Below are positions 42,840-51,459 of a DNA stretch of 64,000 bases, one piece after another. Numbering within the stretch: the first letter of the stretch is position 1; each line of letters starts with the position of its first letter. The translations under genes were made by a program, and so were the position numbers. The DNA lies in the NCBI GenBank assembly GCA_900553125.1, contig USCB01000004.1, positions 1-64,000 on the forward strand, read 5' to 3'. Source of the DNA: an uncultured Clostridium sp. (GTDB taxonomy: Bacteria; Bacillota; Clostridia; TANB77; CAG-508). Below the pieces are notes generated by a model that worked only from the letters and a program-made list of their open reading frames with translations, was not told where the DNA came from and did no database searches.

Positions 42840-43339
42840 CTACTTATTATTAGTTTTATATTCTTCTCCCTCTTCTGCTACCATATTTAAATCATAACTT
42901 TCTTCCTCATCATTAACCTTATACTCAAATTCATCATCATTTTTATCAGCAGTTCCAAGTCCAAAATATTTTTCAAAAAACTTCTTAACTTTAACTATAA
43001 TATTTTCTTTTTTCTCTGCCCTATTACCTCCGCCAAATCTTCTCATATGTGGTAATATTTTTTCTATATCTGTTCCATTTGTTTTAACTTGTCCATCTCT
43101 TTTCTAATTGTTTCTGCCTCTTCATCTGATAATTTTGCATAATCGAAGTTAGTATCTCCTGCTTTTCTTTCGCATTCATTTATGTAATTAGTCATATTTT
43201 CTGATATATATCTATAGAACATTATTCCTAATATGTATTGTTTAAAATCCCAACCATCAACTGATCCTCTTAAATCATCCGCTATTGACCATATTGCTTT
43301 GTGCAATTCTTCTCTTTCTCTTATATTTCTATTTTCCAT
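42840..43339 (-). pseudogene. Type I restriction remnant: HsdM start joined to an HsdR-like end
   Basis: The first 88 residues (from 43339) include ELHKAIWSIADDLRGSVDG and YRYISENMTNYI, the N-terminus of an HsdM of a different family from the one at 60.5 kb. This frame stops near 43066. A second frame then reads TDIEKILPHMRRFGGGNRAE, resembling the C-terminal end of type I R subunits, to 42840. The join of an M start to an R-like end implies that most of hsdM, hsdS and hsdR was deleted. Confidence 0.7.
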
Positions 43340-43386
43340 AAGTTTCCTCCGTTAAATCTAATTGTTCTATTTACTTTATATACTTT

Positions 43387-44103
43387 TTAACAAAAAAATT
43401 CTATTTCCCTCCTGCTCAAATATCTCCACTCTCCTAGCTTCAAATCTTTAACATCCAAATTTCCAATTTTACACCTATGTAAAGCCAAAACTTTCATTCC
43501 AATAGCATCACACATTTTTCTAACCTGCCTATTTTTTCCCTCATGAATTGTAATTTGAACTCTTGATATTCTCTTTTCCTCATCAATCTTCAAAATTTTA
43601 ACTTTTGCTGGTTTTGTAACATATCCATCATCTATTTCCACACCATTTTTTAAATTCTCAATTCCCTCTTTAGTTACAATTCCCTTTAATGTAACATTAT
43701 AGGTTTTATCAATTTCGTGGCTTGGATGTGTAAGTTTATTAACAAATTCTCCGTCATTTGTTAAAATCAAAGCCCCTGATGTGTACATATCCAATCTTCC
43801 TACTGGAACAATTCTTTTATTTACTTTTACTAAATCAAGTACCATATCTCTTCCAAATTGTTCTTTAACAGTTGTTACATATCCAATTGGTTTATTTAAT
43901 AATATATATATTTTCTCATCATCTAGTTTAACTATTTTTCCATTATATCTAACATCATCTTCATTCGGTTTTACCTTTGTCCCTAATTCTGTTACAACTA
44001 CACCATTGACCTCAACTTTTCCATCTAAGATTAATTCCTCACATTTCCTTCTTGATGCTACCCCACATGATGCTAAATATTTTTGTAATCTCATTTCTTC
44101 CAT
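43387..44103 (-). CDS. rluB: Pseudouridine synthase of the RsuA/RluB family
   Basis: 238 residues. An S4 RNA-binding domain (MRLQKYLASCGVASRRKCEE) and catalytic motif VGRLDMYTSGALIL with the catalytic Asp. It modifies a uridine of 16S or 23S rRNA. ATG directly follows the stop of the RluD-like gene, with GAGGA inside that gene. RluB versus RsuA substrate cannot be settled. Confidence 0.9.
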   Translation of the reverse strand: MEEMRLQKYLASCGVASRRKCEELILDGKVEVNGVVVTELGTKVKPNEDDVRYNGKIVKLDDEKIYILLNKPIGYVTTVKEQFGRDMVLDLVKVNKRIVPVGRLDMYTSGALILTNDGEFVNKLTHPSHEIDKTYNVTLKGIVTKEGIENLKNGVEIDDGYVTKPAKVKILKIDEEKRISRVQITIHEGKNRQVRKMCDAIGMKVLALHRCKIGNLDVKDLKLGEWRYLSRREIEFFC

Positions 44104-45024
44104 CTATTTTTCCTCTTCCAATTCTTTTATAATATTTCTTAAATACTCAGGAATTTCTGCCTCTAAACTTATTTTTTTATTAGTTATAGGATGTAAAAAT
44201 TCTAGTTTCCATGCATGTAAACATTGTCCACTTATATTCCACTCATTTTTGCCATTTGAATACACCTCATCTCCAATTATTGGATAGCCAATATATGACA
44301 AATGTACTCTTATTTGATGAGTTCTACCTGTTTCAAGGTTTATTTGTAATAAAGTATATTTATTTTTATATCTTCCTAAAACTTTAAAATGCGTAATAGC
44401 CTCTTTTCCCTCTTTATCAACCGCCATTTTTTTTCTATCTTTTTTACTTCTTGCAATCGGCATATTTATTGTTGCCTCATTCTCTTTTATAATTCCTCTA
44501 ACCAATGCAAGATATGTTTTTTTAACTTCATGATTTTTAAGTTGTTCACTTAAATTTATATGTGCCTTATCATTTTTAGCTACTATTATCGCTCCTGATG
44601 TATCTTTATCAAGCCTATGAACAATACCTGGTCTTATTTCTCCACCAATTCCTGAAAGTGAATCTTTGCACAAACTCATTACCGCATTTACAAGTGTACC
44701 ATCAGGATTTCCATTTGCTGGATGAACCACCATTCCTTTTGGTTTATTTATTACTATAATATCTTTATCTTCATATATTACTTCCAAAGGGATATCTTGT
44801 GCTTTTAAATTTATTTCTTTTGCCTCTGGCACAGATATTTCAATTTCATCATTTAACTTCAATTTATAAGAATATTTTGTTTTTTTATTATTAACTTTTA
44901 TATTTTCATTTTCTATCAATTTTTGAACCATGCTTCTTGAAATATCTTTTTGAACATTTGGTATAAAACCATCCACTCTTTTTCCTACATTTTCCTCATT
45001 TACTATTATTTTTTTTATATTCAT
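44104..45024 (-). CDS. rluD: Pseudouridine synthase of the RluD family
   Basis: 306 residues from ATG 45024 (MNIKKIIVNEENVGKRVDG), set by AAGGGG. S4 domain followed by the catalytic motif VHRLDKDTSGAII. In Firmicutes this gene follows lspA, as here, with a 29-base overlap. Probably isomerises uridines of 23S rRNA. Confidence 0.92.
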   Translation of the reverse strand: MNIKKIIVNEENVGKRVDGFIPNVQKDISRSMVQKLIENENIKVNNKKTKYSYKLKLNDEIEISVPEAKEINLKAQDIPLEVIYEDKDIIVINKPKGMVVHPANGNPDGTLVNAVMSLCKDSLSGIGGEIRPGIVHRLDKDTSGAIIVAKNDKAHINLSEQLKNHEVKKTYLALVRGIIKENEATINMPIARSKKDRKKMAVDKEGKEAITHFKVLGRYKNKYTLLQINLETGRTHQIRVHLSYIGYPIIGDEVYSNGKNEWNISGQCLHAWKLEFLHPITNKKISLEAEIPEYLRNIIKELEEEK

Positions 45025-45448
45025 TTTTTGTCCCCTTTTTTCTCTCATTTAATATTTTTACCGTATTTTTTGCCAAAATAATCGCAAATCCAATCCATGA
45101 AATCAATATATATACATATGCTAAATTTAAGCTAATCGAATTTCCAATTTGTATAAATGTTATTATATTTTTATTCCAAATTCTATCTATCAAATTACCT
45201 ATTGCTCCTGATACTGCTAGAATTAATATTATTCTTGTATCTTGTTTTATGAAAGTATTTTCATTTGATATATATCTTAGTATTAATATTGTTATTATAA
45301 TCGTCAATAAAATATTAGATATATTACTTTCTTTTTCAGCACCAGTTAGCACATTCCATCCATTTATATATGCAATAATCTTAGTTATTTGGTCAAATAG
45401 TAATGCAAGCACAAAAATTATTATCAATATCTTTTTATTTTTTTTCAT
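44996..45448 (-). CDS. lspA: Signal peptidase II-like protein, catalytic residue missing
   Basis: 150 residues with four membrane helices. Keeps FDQITKII and SGAIGNLIDRIW, with the first catalytic aspartate. The second catalytic aspartate of the usual FN-x-AD-S motif is replaced: the sequence reads SLNLAYVYI. The N-x-GAAFG motif is also absent and VxDF reads IITF. LspA cleaves lipoprotein signal peptides with an aspartate pair, so this protein is probably inactive or altered. The lspA-rluD order supports orthology. Confidence 0.75.
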   Translation of the reverse strand: MKKNKKILIIIFVLALLFDQITKIIAYINGWNVLTGAEKESNISNILLTIIITILILRYISNENTFIKQDTRIILILAVSGAIGNLIDRIWNKNIITFIQIGNSISLNLAYVYILISWIGFAIILAKNTVKILNERKKGTKNEYKKNNSK

Positions 45449-45614
45449 AAAATATTATTCCTTTCGCATAAGGCAGAACACCTAAACTATCTTCTTATGG
45501 CATTTTGCATAGTTTATTTTACTATAAAATTAACAAAATATCAACTAATATGTGTTTACATTATGTATTCTTTATGATATAATTTCCATAAATTTAATGT
45601 AAGGAGTATGTATT

Positions 45615-46166
45615 ATGGACAACAATATGAATAAAAGTTTGGCACAAGATAAAGTTTTAATATTATATGTTCTTAACAATGTAAAAAATAATATAACAGA
45701 AAGTGACTTATTTAAATTAATTTCACCGGTCAATAATATTAACTATTTTTACTTTAAACAAATATTAGCAGACCTTGTTGATTCTAAACTTGTTCAAACC
45801 TATACAAAAGAAGATGATACTAATGATAAGCCTATACTTTACGAATTATCAAATGATGGAAAAAATTCTTTAAACCTTACAATAGACGTTTTACCTGGAT
45901 TAGTAAAATTAAAAATAGATACAATTTTAAAAAATGAAGTTAGAAATTTAATTAATGAAGATTCTATTATAACAGAATATATTCCCGAAAATGAGCATTC
46001 TTATACAGTAAAATGCAAAATTGTCGAAAATAATAAAACCATTTTTGAAGTACGTACCTTTGCTGGTTCTAATGAAAATGCTAAAATTATTGCTGACAAT
46101 TGGAAAGAAAACGCATCTAATATCTATCCTAAAATTTTAGATTTACTTACGGGAAAAGTTGATTAA
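45615..46166 (+). CDS. DUF4364 winged-helix protein
   Basis: 183 residues starting MDNNMNKSLAQDKVLILYVLNN, AAGGAG upstream. The N-terminal helices fit a winged-helix DNA-binding domain; the C-terminal half is beta-rich. DUF4364 proteins are widespread putative regulators in Clostridia. It is followed at once by the tRNA-Met promoter. Target genes are unknown. Confidence 0.8.
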   Translation: MDNNMNKSLAQDKVLILYVLNNVKNNITESDLFKLISPVNNINYFYFKQILADLVDSKLVQTYTKEDDTNDKPILYELSNDGKNSLNLTIDVLPGLVKLKIDTILKNEVRNLINEDSIITEYIPENEHSYTVKCKIVENNKTIFEVRTFAGSNENAKIIADNWKENASNIYPKILDLLTGKVD

Positions 46167-46180
46167 AATTGAAAAAACTC

Positions 46181-46209
46181 TTGACAAACCCCAAAAAACT
46201 GAGTATAAT
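46181..46209 (+). promoter_or_regulatory. Consensus promoter of tRNA-Met
   Basis: TTGACA 46181-46186, 17-base spacer, TATAAT 46204-46209, both perfect, about seven bases before the likely start. Confidence 0.93.
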
Positions 46210-46220
46210 AATTACGTCAT

Positions 46221-46297
46221 GGCGAAGTAGCTCAGTTGGCTAGAGCACGCGGTTCATACCCGCGGTGTCGAGAGTTCGAATCTCCCCTTCGCTACCA
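46221..46297 (+). tRNA. tRNA-Met (CAT), elongator type
   Basis: A 77-base cloverleaf with encoded CCA. Anticodon loop TTCATAC gives CAT; the anticodon stem CGCGG/CCGCG, the T-arm GAGAG TTCGAAT CTCCC (one mismatch) and D-arm GCTC/GAGC pair. It lacks the C1-A72 mismatch and GGG/CCC anticodon stem of initiator tRNA. tRNA-Ile(CAT) is less likely. Confidence 0.93.
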
Positions 46298-46303
46298 TTA
46301 TTT

Positions 46304-46335
46304 AAAGAGGTCTTTATAAAAAAGACCTCTTTTTT
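46304..46335 (+). terminator. Terminator after tRNA-Met
   Basis: AAAGAGGTCTTT pairs with AAAGACCTCTTT around a five-base loop, followed by T. Confidence 0.92.
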
Positions 46336-46348
46336 AACTTATTTCATT

Positions 46349-46549
46349 TCATTTTAATAATTCACAGATTCCGTAAATATATCCACCTACAGAACCAATG
46401 AAACTGCCAACACCACCACTTACAACTGTATCGATGATATCCTCGCTGCATTCAAGCGAAAATATCCAACCAACCGTTGCCCCGATAATCATTCCTATAA
46501 TTAAATAGAACATAATTTTCAGTATCATTTTTTTCTTTTGTTTCTTCAT
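46349..46549 (-). CDS. Small membrane protein
   Basis: 66 residues from ATG 46549 (MKKQKKKMILKIMFYLIIG), seven bases after AAGGGGG; earlier in-frame ATGs are too close to this site or lack one. Two hydrophobic helices with Gly-rich faces (GMIIGATVGW; GGVGSFIGSVGG). No family recognised. Confidence 0.5.
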   Translation of the reverse strand: MKKQKKKMILKIMFYLIIGMIIGATVGWIFSLECSEDIIDTVVSGGVGSFIGSVGGYIYGICELLK

Positions 46550-46803
46550 CTTCATTCCCCCTTGGTGCTTGCTATAAAAAGTTAACATGTTTCTTAGATA
46601 AATATATTATAACCTATATCAAAGCAAATTTCAACATTTTTATTATATGTTCCGTTTGGGGACGGGGAATTTTTGGTAACTTTACAAATACAAAAATAGA
46701 GAACCACTAATAGTCCACCATAAGTCTTCTGACTCCCGTACTACCTCATTTGTTTATGCAATAGCAGGGAAAGTTATTAAATATATTTATAATAAAAAAT
46801 AAA

Positions 46804-46823
46804 CAAGACCCCTAAAAGTCTTG
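46804..46823 (-). terminator. Terminator after tRNA-Gln
   Basis: On the minus strand CAAGAC pairs with GTCTTG around an eight-base loop, followed by TTTATTTTTT. Confidence 0.8.
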
Positions 46824-46828
46824 CATTT

Positions 46829-46903
46829 TGGCTGGGGTAGTAAGATTCGAACTTACGCATCGACGGGTCAGAGCCGCCTGCCTTACCGCTTGGCTATACC
46901 CCA
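46829..46903 (-). tRNA. tRNA-Gln (CTG)
   Basis: A 75-base cloverleaf with encoded CCA. Acceptor TGGGGTA/TACCCCA, anticodon stem GGCGG/CCGTC (one G-T pair), loop CTCTGAC giving anticodon CTG. The body matches bacterial glutamine tRNA. CAG is a minor codon in such AT-rich genomes. Confidence 0.9.
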
Positions 46904-46971
46904 ATATTAAACTTTTTGTATTATATAAAAAAAGTACATATTTTGCAAGCATTTTTCCAAAATATGTACCT

Positions 46972-47310
46972 TTATTTTATAAATACTGTTACTGTTACTG
47001 TTATTGTTTGTTTTCCCGTTTTACTTGAATCATATCCTGAAACCATTGATGATGTTATATATATCTCTTGCTTTTCTCCACTTTGACGTGTTATAGTTAT
47101 TTTTCCACCTGTTAAATTTAAACTTTCACCTTTATTATAAATCACTTTAGTTTGTGCTGTTTTTATTGTTATTCCTGTTACATTATTAGTTACAACTACG
47201 GTACAACTTGCTACTTTGTTTCCATCTTTTGTTGTTTCTGTTATTTTAGCAGTGCTTGCAGGTTGTCCTGCACCTAAATAATCGTCCATTGTCCATCCTT
47301 CATTTGCCAT
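46972..47310 (-). CDS. Orphan bacterial Ig-like (Big_3) domain
   Basis: 112 residues. The segment from about 48 onward (ITIKTAQTKVIYNKGESLNL ... MVSGYDSSKTGKQTITVTV) matches Big_3 domains of surface proteins. There is no signal peptide and no good ribosome site, so it may be the leftover end of a larger wall protein. It ends in a run of valine-threonine codons (ACTGTT repeats). Confidence 0.55.
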   Translation of the reverse strand: MANEGWTMDDYLGAGQPASTAKITETTKDGNKVASCTVVVTNNVTGITIKTAQTKVIYNKGESLNLTGGKITITRQSGEKQEIYITSSMVSGYDSSKTGKQTITVTVTVFIK

Positions 47311-47414
47311 ATATGTAGAATATATATTTCCTCTTTCTATTATAACGCACCTATATTTTTTTCAACAAAATAATATTACATTCATTTTACATTTTCATTA
47401 CAAAGATATTACAA

Positions 47415-47455
47415 AAAGACTTTATAATTGAAAAAATTTCAACTACAAAGTCTTT
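47415..47455 (-). terminator. Terminator after sleB
   Basis: On the minus strand AAAGACTTTG pairs with (T)AAAGTCTTT with further inner pairing GTTGAAA/TTCAAT, then T-rich sequence. Confidence 0.75.
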
Positions 47456-47459
47456 AAAA

Positions 47460-48161
47460 TTATTTACAAAACCTATGCTTACCAATAGTAACCGTAAGAG
47501 GTCTTGACCAAATCCACTTATTAGTTGCAGTAGCCGGATTAAAATAATAAATTGCACCATAAGAAGGATCCCAACCATTAATAGCATCTTGTGCCGCCTT
47601 TTTAGCAGTACTATCAGGAGTCATATTAATTTGACCATCAGAAACTGCATCAAAAGCACCCGACTGATAAATCACCCCTGCAATCGTATTTGGAAAAGAA
47701 CTACTCTTTACCCTATTCATAATAACAGCACCAACCGCAACTTGTCCGACATATGGTTCTCCTCTTGCCTCTCCATATATTGCTTTTGCTATCAAATTAA
47801 CATTATTAGAATTACTATTATTTGAACTACTTGATGAAGAATTTCCAGATGAATTCATAATCCCCATAGCTTTAAGTGTTTTATCTCCTGCAATTCCATC
47901 AACAGTCAATCCATTTTTCTTTTGGAATAACTTAACTGCTGCTAAAGTCTGACTACCATAAATTCCATCAACATTTCCTTTATAATATCCCCATCTTTTC
48001 AGTTTCTCCTGTATTTGCCTAACTTCACTTCCCCTTGAACCATATTTTGATAATGCCTCAACCTGGTTATACTTTGAAAAACCGAATATTGCAACAATTG
48101 CAATTAATCCTAATACAAAGCTAAATACTGCTATCCTATGATTTAAAATCTTCTTTATCAT
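47460..48161 (-). CDS. sleB: Spore cortex-lytic enzyme SleB
   Basis: 233 residues. An N-terminal membrane/signal helix (about 12-30), a peptidoglycan-binding domain (about 38-95, VRQIQEKLKRWGYY and YGSQTLAAVKLFQ), a Ser/Asn linker, and a C-terminal Hydrolase_2 domain with the catalytic Glu in IYGEARGEPY. SleB is a lytic transglycosylase acting on muramic-delta-lactam cortex at germination. A ypeB gene is not adjacent. AAGAGG ribosome site. Confidence 0.92.
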   Translation of the reverse strand: MIKKILNHRIAVFSFVLGLIAIVAIFGFSKYNQVEALSKYGSRGSEVRQIQEKLKRWGYYKGNVDGIYGSQTLAAVKLFQKKNGLTVDGIAGDKTLKAMGIMNSSGNSSSSSSNNSNSNNVNLIAKAIYGEARGEPYVGQVAVGAVIMNRVKSSSFPNTIAGVIYQSGAFDAVSDGQINMTPDSTAKKAAQDAINGWDPSYGAIYYFNPATATNKWIWSRPLTVTIGKHRFCK

Positions 48162-48233
48162 TTTTTCACAACCTCTTTTAAATAAATTTTTTATTATTTT
48201 TATCTAAAAAAGGATTTTTTATACATCAATTTT

Positions 48234-48277
48234 GTATTGGGGACGGTTCTTTTCGTGAAAAGAACCGTCCCCAATAC
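48234..48277. repeat. 44-bp intergenic palindrome
   Basis: GTATTGGGGACGGTTCTTTT and complement with centre CGTG, just past the holA stop. With 49336 it brackets holA. Confidence 0.95.
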
Positions 48278-48283
48278 GAAATA

Positions 48284-49304
48284 TCAACAATAAGCACAAA
48301 GTACAGATTCAAATCCAACCTCTAAATCAATCAAACCAATCTTATACTTATAATCTAAATCACATAATTCCTTCAAAATTCTTCTGATTTCACTAGTCTT
48401 AAAATAATTAGCTTGCATCTTATACTTATTTACCAAAAAAGTCTGATTAGGTTTCAAATCTAAAGCATAAATTATATCCTTGTTATTCTCCAAAGCCAAT
48501 TTTACCAAATACAATTTTTTAAAATGTCCATATAAAGTTATCAAAATCTTTTGAACAGGCTCTTTTGCCATAATCAAATTTCTTAAAACCTCAATTGCAA
48601 CTTTGGTATTTTTCTTTCCTAAACTATCTGTTAAATCAAAAATAATACTTTCCATCTTTTTTATAGATAAATTATCAATATCATCTTTTGTAATTGTTCC
48701 ACCTTGTCCCTCATATTCTACCAATTTTCTTATTTCATTAATCAAATCTTGCATATCTGTTCCGCAACATTCAATAAAATAGCTTAGTGTAGGATTATCT
48801 ATATTTACCTTATATGCATTTGTAATAGCCTTTATTCTTGCCTGTATTTGAGCAGGTTTTTGATATTCAAAATTACACACAATACCATTTTTATTTATAA
48901 ACTCAAGTAAATCACTTTTATCAGCCTCATCTTCTACAAATACAAGTATTACAGAATCTTTTATGTATTCAAAATTTCCCTTTAAATATTCTAATAATTT
49001 TGACCTTATACTTTGGTCATCTTTTTTAGCTTTTTTTCTTCCCTCTTTTTTGAAAAGTCCTGTATTTTTAGCAATTATAAGCTTTTTTTCAAAGCCAAAA
49101 CTCGGGGTTTCTAAATCTGAAATTATCTCTCCGAAGATTAGTATCATCGATTGTTATGTAATTTATTCCTTTTAAGCATTCTCCAAATAGACTTTTTATT
49201 TTTTTTAGCGAATTTTCTAATAGGAATTTTTCTTCTCCATATAGTAAATATAGCGATGAAATTTTTTCGCTTTTTAATTCTTTTTCTAATTCTTCTATTT
49301 TCAA
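48284..49304 (-). CDS. holA: DNA polymerase III delta subunit, one CGG frame break
   Basis: From TTG 49304 (GGAGGT site) the reading gives KSEKISSLYLLYGEEKFLLE and NYITIDDTNL, then in-frame CGG at 49133-49131 and a stop at 49089. Skipping the C gives LGEIISDLETPSFGFEKKLI and the rest of the clamp-loader subunit to 48284. The restored length of 339 residues is the family norm. Delta opens the sliding clamp and is essential, so the product must be made by some route. The family is clear from the restored sequence. Confidence 0.88.
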
Positions 49305-49335
49305 ATTTTTACCTCCTTGCTTAGACTTTTTTCTG

Positions 49336-49375
49336 ATTGGGGACGGTTCTTTTCGCGAAAAGAACCGTCCCCAAT
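49336..49375. repeat. 40-bp perfect intergenic palindrome
   Basis: ATTGGGGACGGTTCTTTTCG and complement, between the debranching-enzyme stop and holA. Left flank TTTCTG matches the copy at 38041, right flank ACGAAA that at 38851. Confidence 0.95.
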
Positions 49376-49388
49376 ACGAAAAAAGTGC

Positions 49389-51431
49389 CTACCCAAAAAT
49401 AATCCTAAACACTTCAGCCACGCTCCACCCTTGAGCAAAAGCTCCTTTAGGCAAATATGGAGACCTCGAATCATACAATTCTGAAATAGAACCAATACAT
49501 CCTCCTTCATTCATTTCCTTGCTGAATGTTTTTTCTGTTTTCTTCTTAAACTCCTCAATTTTAGCAGTCAAAACTTTTTTCTTTTCTTTATCCTTTTCAA
49601 ATGCTTTCATATTTCTCAAACTATTATAATACAACCCTAAAAGCCAAGGCCAAGTAATTCCCTGATGATAACTTGCATCTCTTCTAAAGCCATCTCCCTC
49701 ATATACATCAACATAATTTTTTTCTCCTTTTGCTAATGTTTTTAGACCATAATTATTTAATAATTTCTTTTCTACAACATTTATAATGTTTTCAGCTATT
49801 TCTGATGCTGGGTCCACAACAGGGTATGTTAGAGTAATCGCAAATAATTGGTTTGGTCTTATTTTACTATCTCCGACTACATCATATAAACACTTTCTTC
49901 TTCCATTATAGAATTTTTTATTAAATGATGTTTTACATTTTTCTGCCATTGAACTATATTTTTTACTTAAAATTCTTTTTCCTATTTTTTCATATTTCTT
50001 GCTCAATACTTCCATTATTCTTAAAGCATTGTACCATAAAGCATTTATTTCAACTACTTTTCCGTTTCTAGGTGTAAATGCAAAATCTCCGTATTTTGCG
50101 TCCATCCATGTATTTTGAGTTGTTTCTGTTCCTGATGAAATTAGTCCATCATCTTCTAAGTGGATATTGTTATTGTCAAAATCTATTCCTTTTGCATAGT
50201 TTTCTATTATTAATTTTAATTTTGGATATATATCTTCTTTTATAAATTTATCATCATTTGTATATTCTAAATATTTTTGTACTTGTTCAAATAATAATAA
50301 ACTACTGTCTGCACTATTATATAACGGACTATTATCTACTTCTGAATAACCATTTGGCAATAATCCGTATTTGATGTCACGTGTACATGTAAGTAATACA
50401 TCTTTTGCTATTTCATATCTTCTTGGTATTAGAGTTAATCCCTCAAATGATATTAAAGCATCTCTTCCCCAATCTAAAAACCATGGATATCCCGCAATTA
50501 ATGTGTGCAGACCGAATGTCGGTCTATATACAACGAAATTATCTGCTGCTAATAAATATTCTCTTGCTAATTCGTCCTTTTCTTTTTCTTCTTTTGTTTT
50601 GTTTTCTTTTCCATTATCTATTAATAAAGACTCATTGTAAATATTATTTATTCTTACGATTTCATTATTTATCAATGCTTTTGCATCTATTTCGTCTATA
50701 TTTTCTTCCATTGAACATATAAATGATATATCTTTATCTTCATTTGGCTCTATATCTATTTCAAAAACACCACTTACAACATGATTTTCTTCTGGATAAA
50801 ATCCTCTTTTTTCCTCTTCTATATAAAACATGTTGTAAAATGTGTCATTTATATGCTGAGTATAATTTCCTTCAGATGTTTTCATATATATAGGATGTGA
50901 TATATTCTTATCTATAACCAATTTTATTTTATTTGATTTTACCTCTTGCGTAATTTCAAAATTATGGTTTGTGTTCATACTATGAAAATCTCTATAATTA
51001 AATATTGGGGCTAATTCTAATTTAGCTTTAGAATTTCCATTTCTTATTTTATAATACACTTCTACTGTATTTTTTCCATATTGCATACATATTGCCTTGG
51101 TGATTTCTGTATCTTCTACTTTATATTTAAATACAGGCAAAATTTCTTTACTAAAAGATTCTAAGTAATTAAATCCTTGAGATATGTAATTTTTACATAC
51201 ATTTGTATATAAATCATGTTTTCTTCCATCTAAAATAATACTCTCATCTAATTTTGATAAAATTAAGTATCTTCTTGCAGGAGCAGAAAGCGGACTAACT
51301 AAGAGTCCATGATACTTTCTAGTGTTTGCTCCTATTATAGTAGAAGATGCATATCCTCCGATACCATTAGTTATTATCCATTCTTTTTTTAATCCATTAT
51401 CTAATCTTAGGTCTTTTTTTTCAAATTTCAT
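49389..51431 (-). CDS. Glycogen debranching enzyme (amylo-alpha-1,6-glucosidase)
   Basis: 680 residues from ATG 51431 (MKFEKKDLRLDNGLKKEW), set by GGAGGA. The N-terminal GDE_N domain contains GGYASSTIIGANTRKYHGLL; the C-terminal GH133 (alpha/alpha)6 domain contains YPWFLDWGRDALIS with the catalytic acid, and FRRDASYHQGITWPW. It removes alpha-1,6 stubs left by GlgP (25.4 kb). Confidence 0.92.
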   Translation of the reverse strand: MKFEKKDLRLDNGLKKEWIITNGIGGYASSTIIGANTRKYHGLLVSPLSAPARRYLILSKLDESIILDGRKHDLYTNVCKNYISQGFNYLESFSKEILPVFKYKVEDTEITKAICMQYGKNTVEVYYKIRNGNSKAKLELAPIFNYRDFHSMNTNHNFEITQEVKSNKIKLVIDKNISHPIYMKTSEGNYTQHINDTFYNMFYIEEEKRGFYPEENHVVSGVFEIDIEPNEDKDISFICSMEENIDEIDAKALINNEIVRINNIYNESLLIDNGKENKTKEEKEKDELAREYLLAADNFVVYRPTFGLHTLIAGYPWFLDWGRDALISFEGLTLIPRRYEIAKDVLLTCTRDIKYGLLPNGYSEVDNSPLYNSADSSLLLFEQVQKYLEYTNDDKFIKEDIYPKLKLIIENYAKGIDFDNNNIHLEDDGLISSGTETTQNTWMDAKYGDFAFTPRNGKVVEINALWYNALRIMEVLSKKYEKIGKRILSKKYSSMAEKCKTSFNKKFYNGRRKCLYDVVGDSKIRPNQLFAITLTYPVVDPASEIAENIINVVEKKLLNNYGLKTLAKGEKNYVDVYEGDGFRRDASYHQGITWPWLLGLYYNSLRNMKAFEKDKEKKKVLTAKIEEFKKKTEKTFSKEMNEGGCIGSISELYDSRSPYLPKGAFAQGWSVAEVFRIIFG

Positions 51432-51459
51432 TCGTATTTCCTCCAATTATTTAATCCAT

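Noticed and set aside
47387..47587. Frame opposite in phase to sleB's end
   Set aside because: It is a shadow of sleB and its terminator, with no ribosome site.
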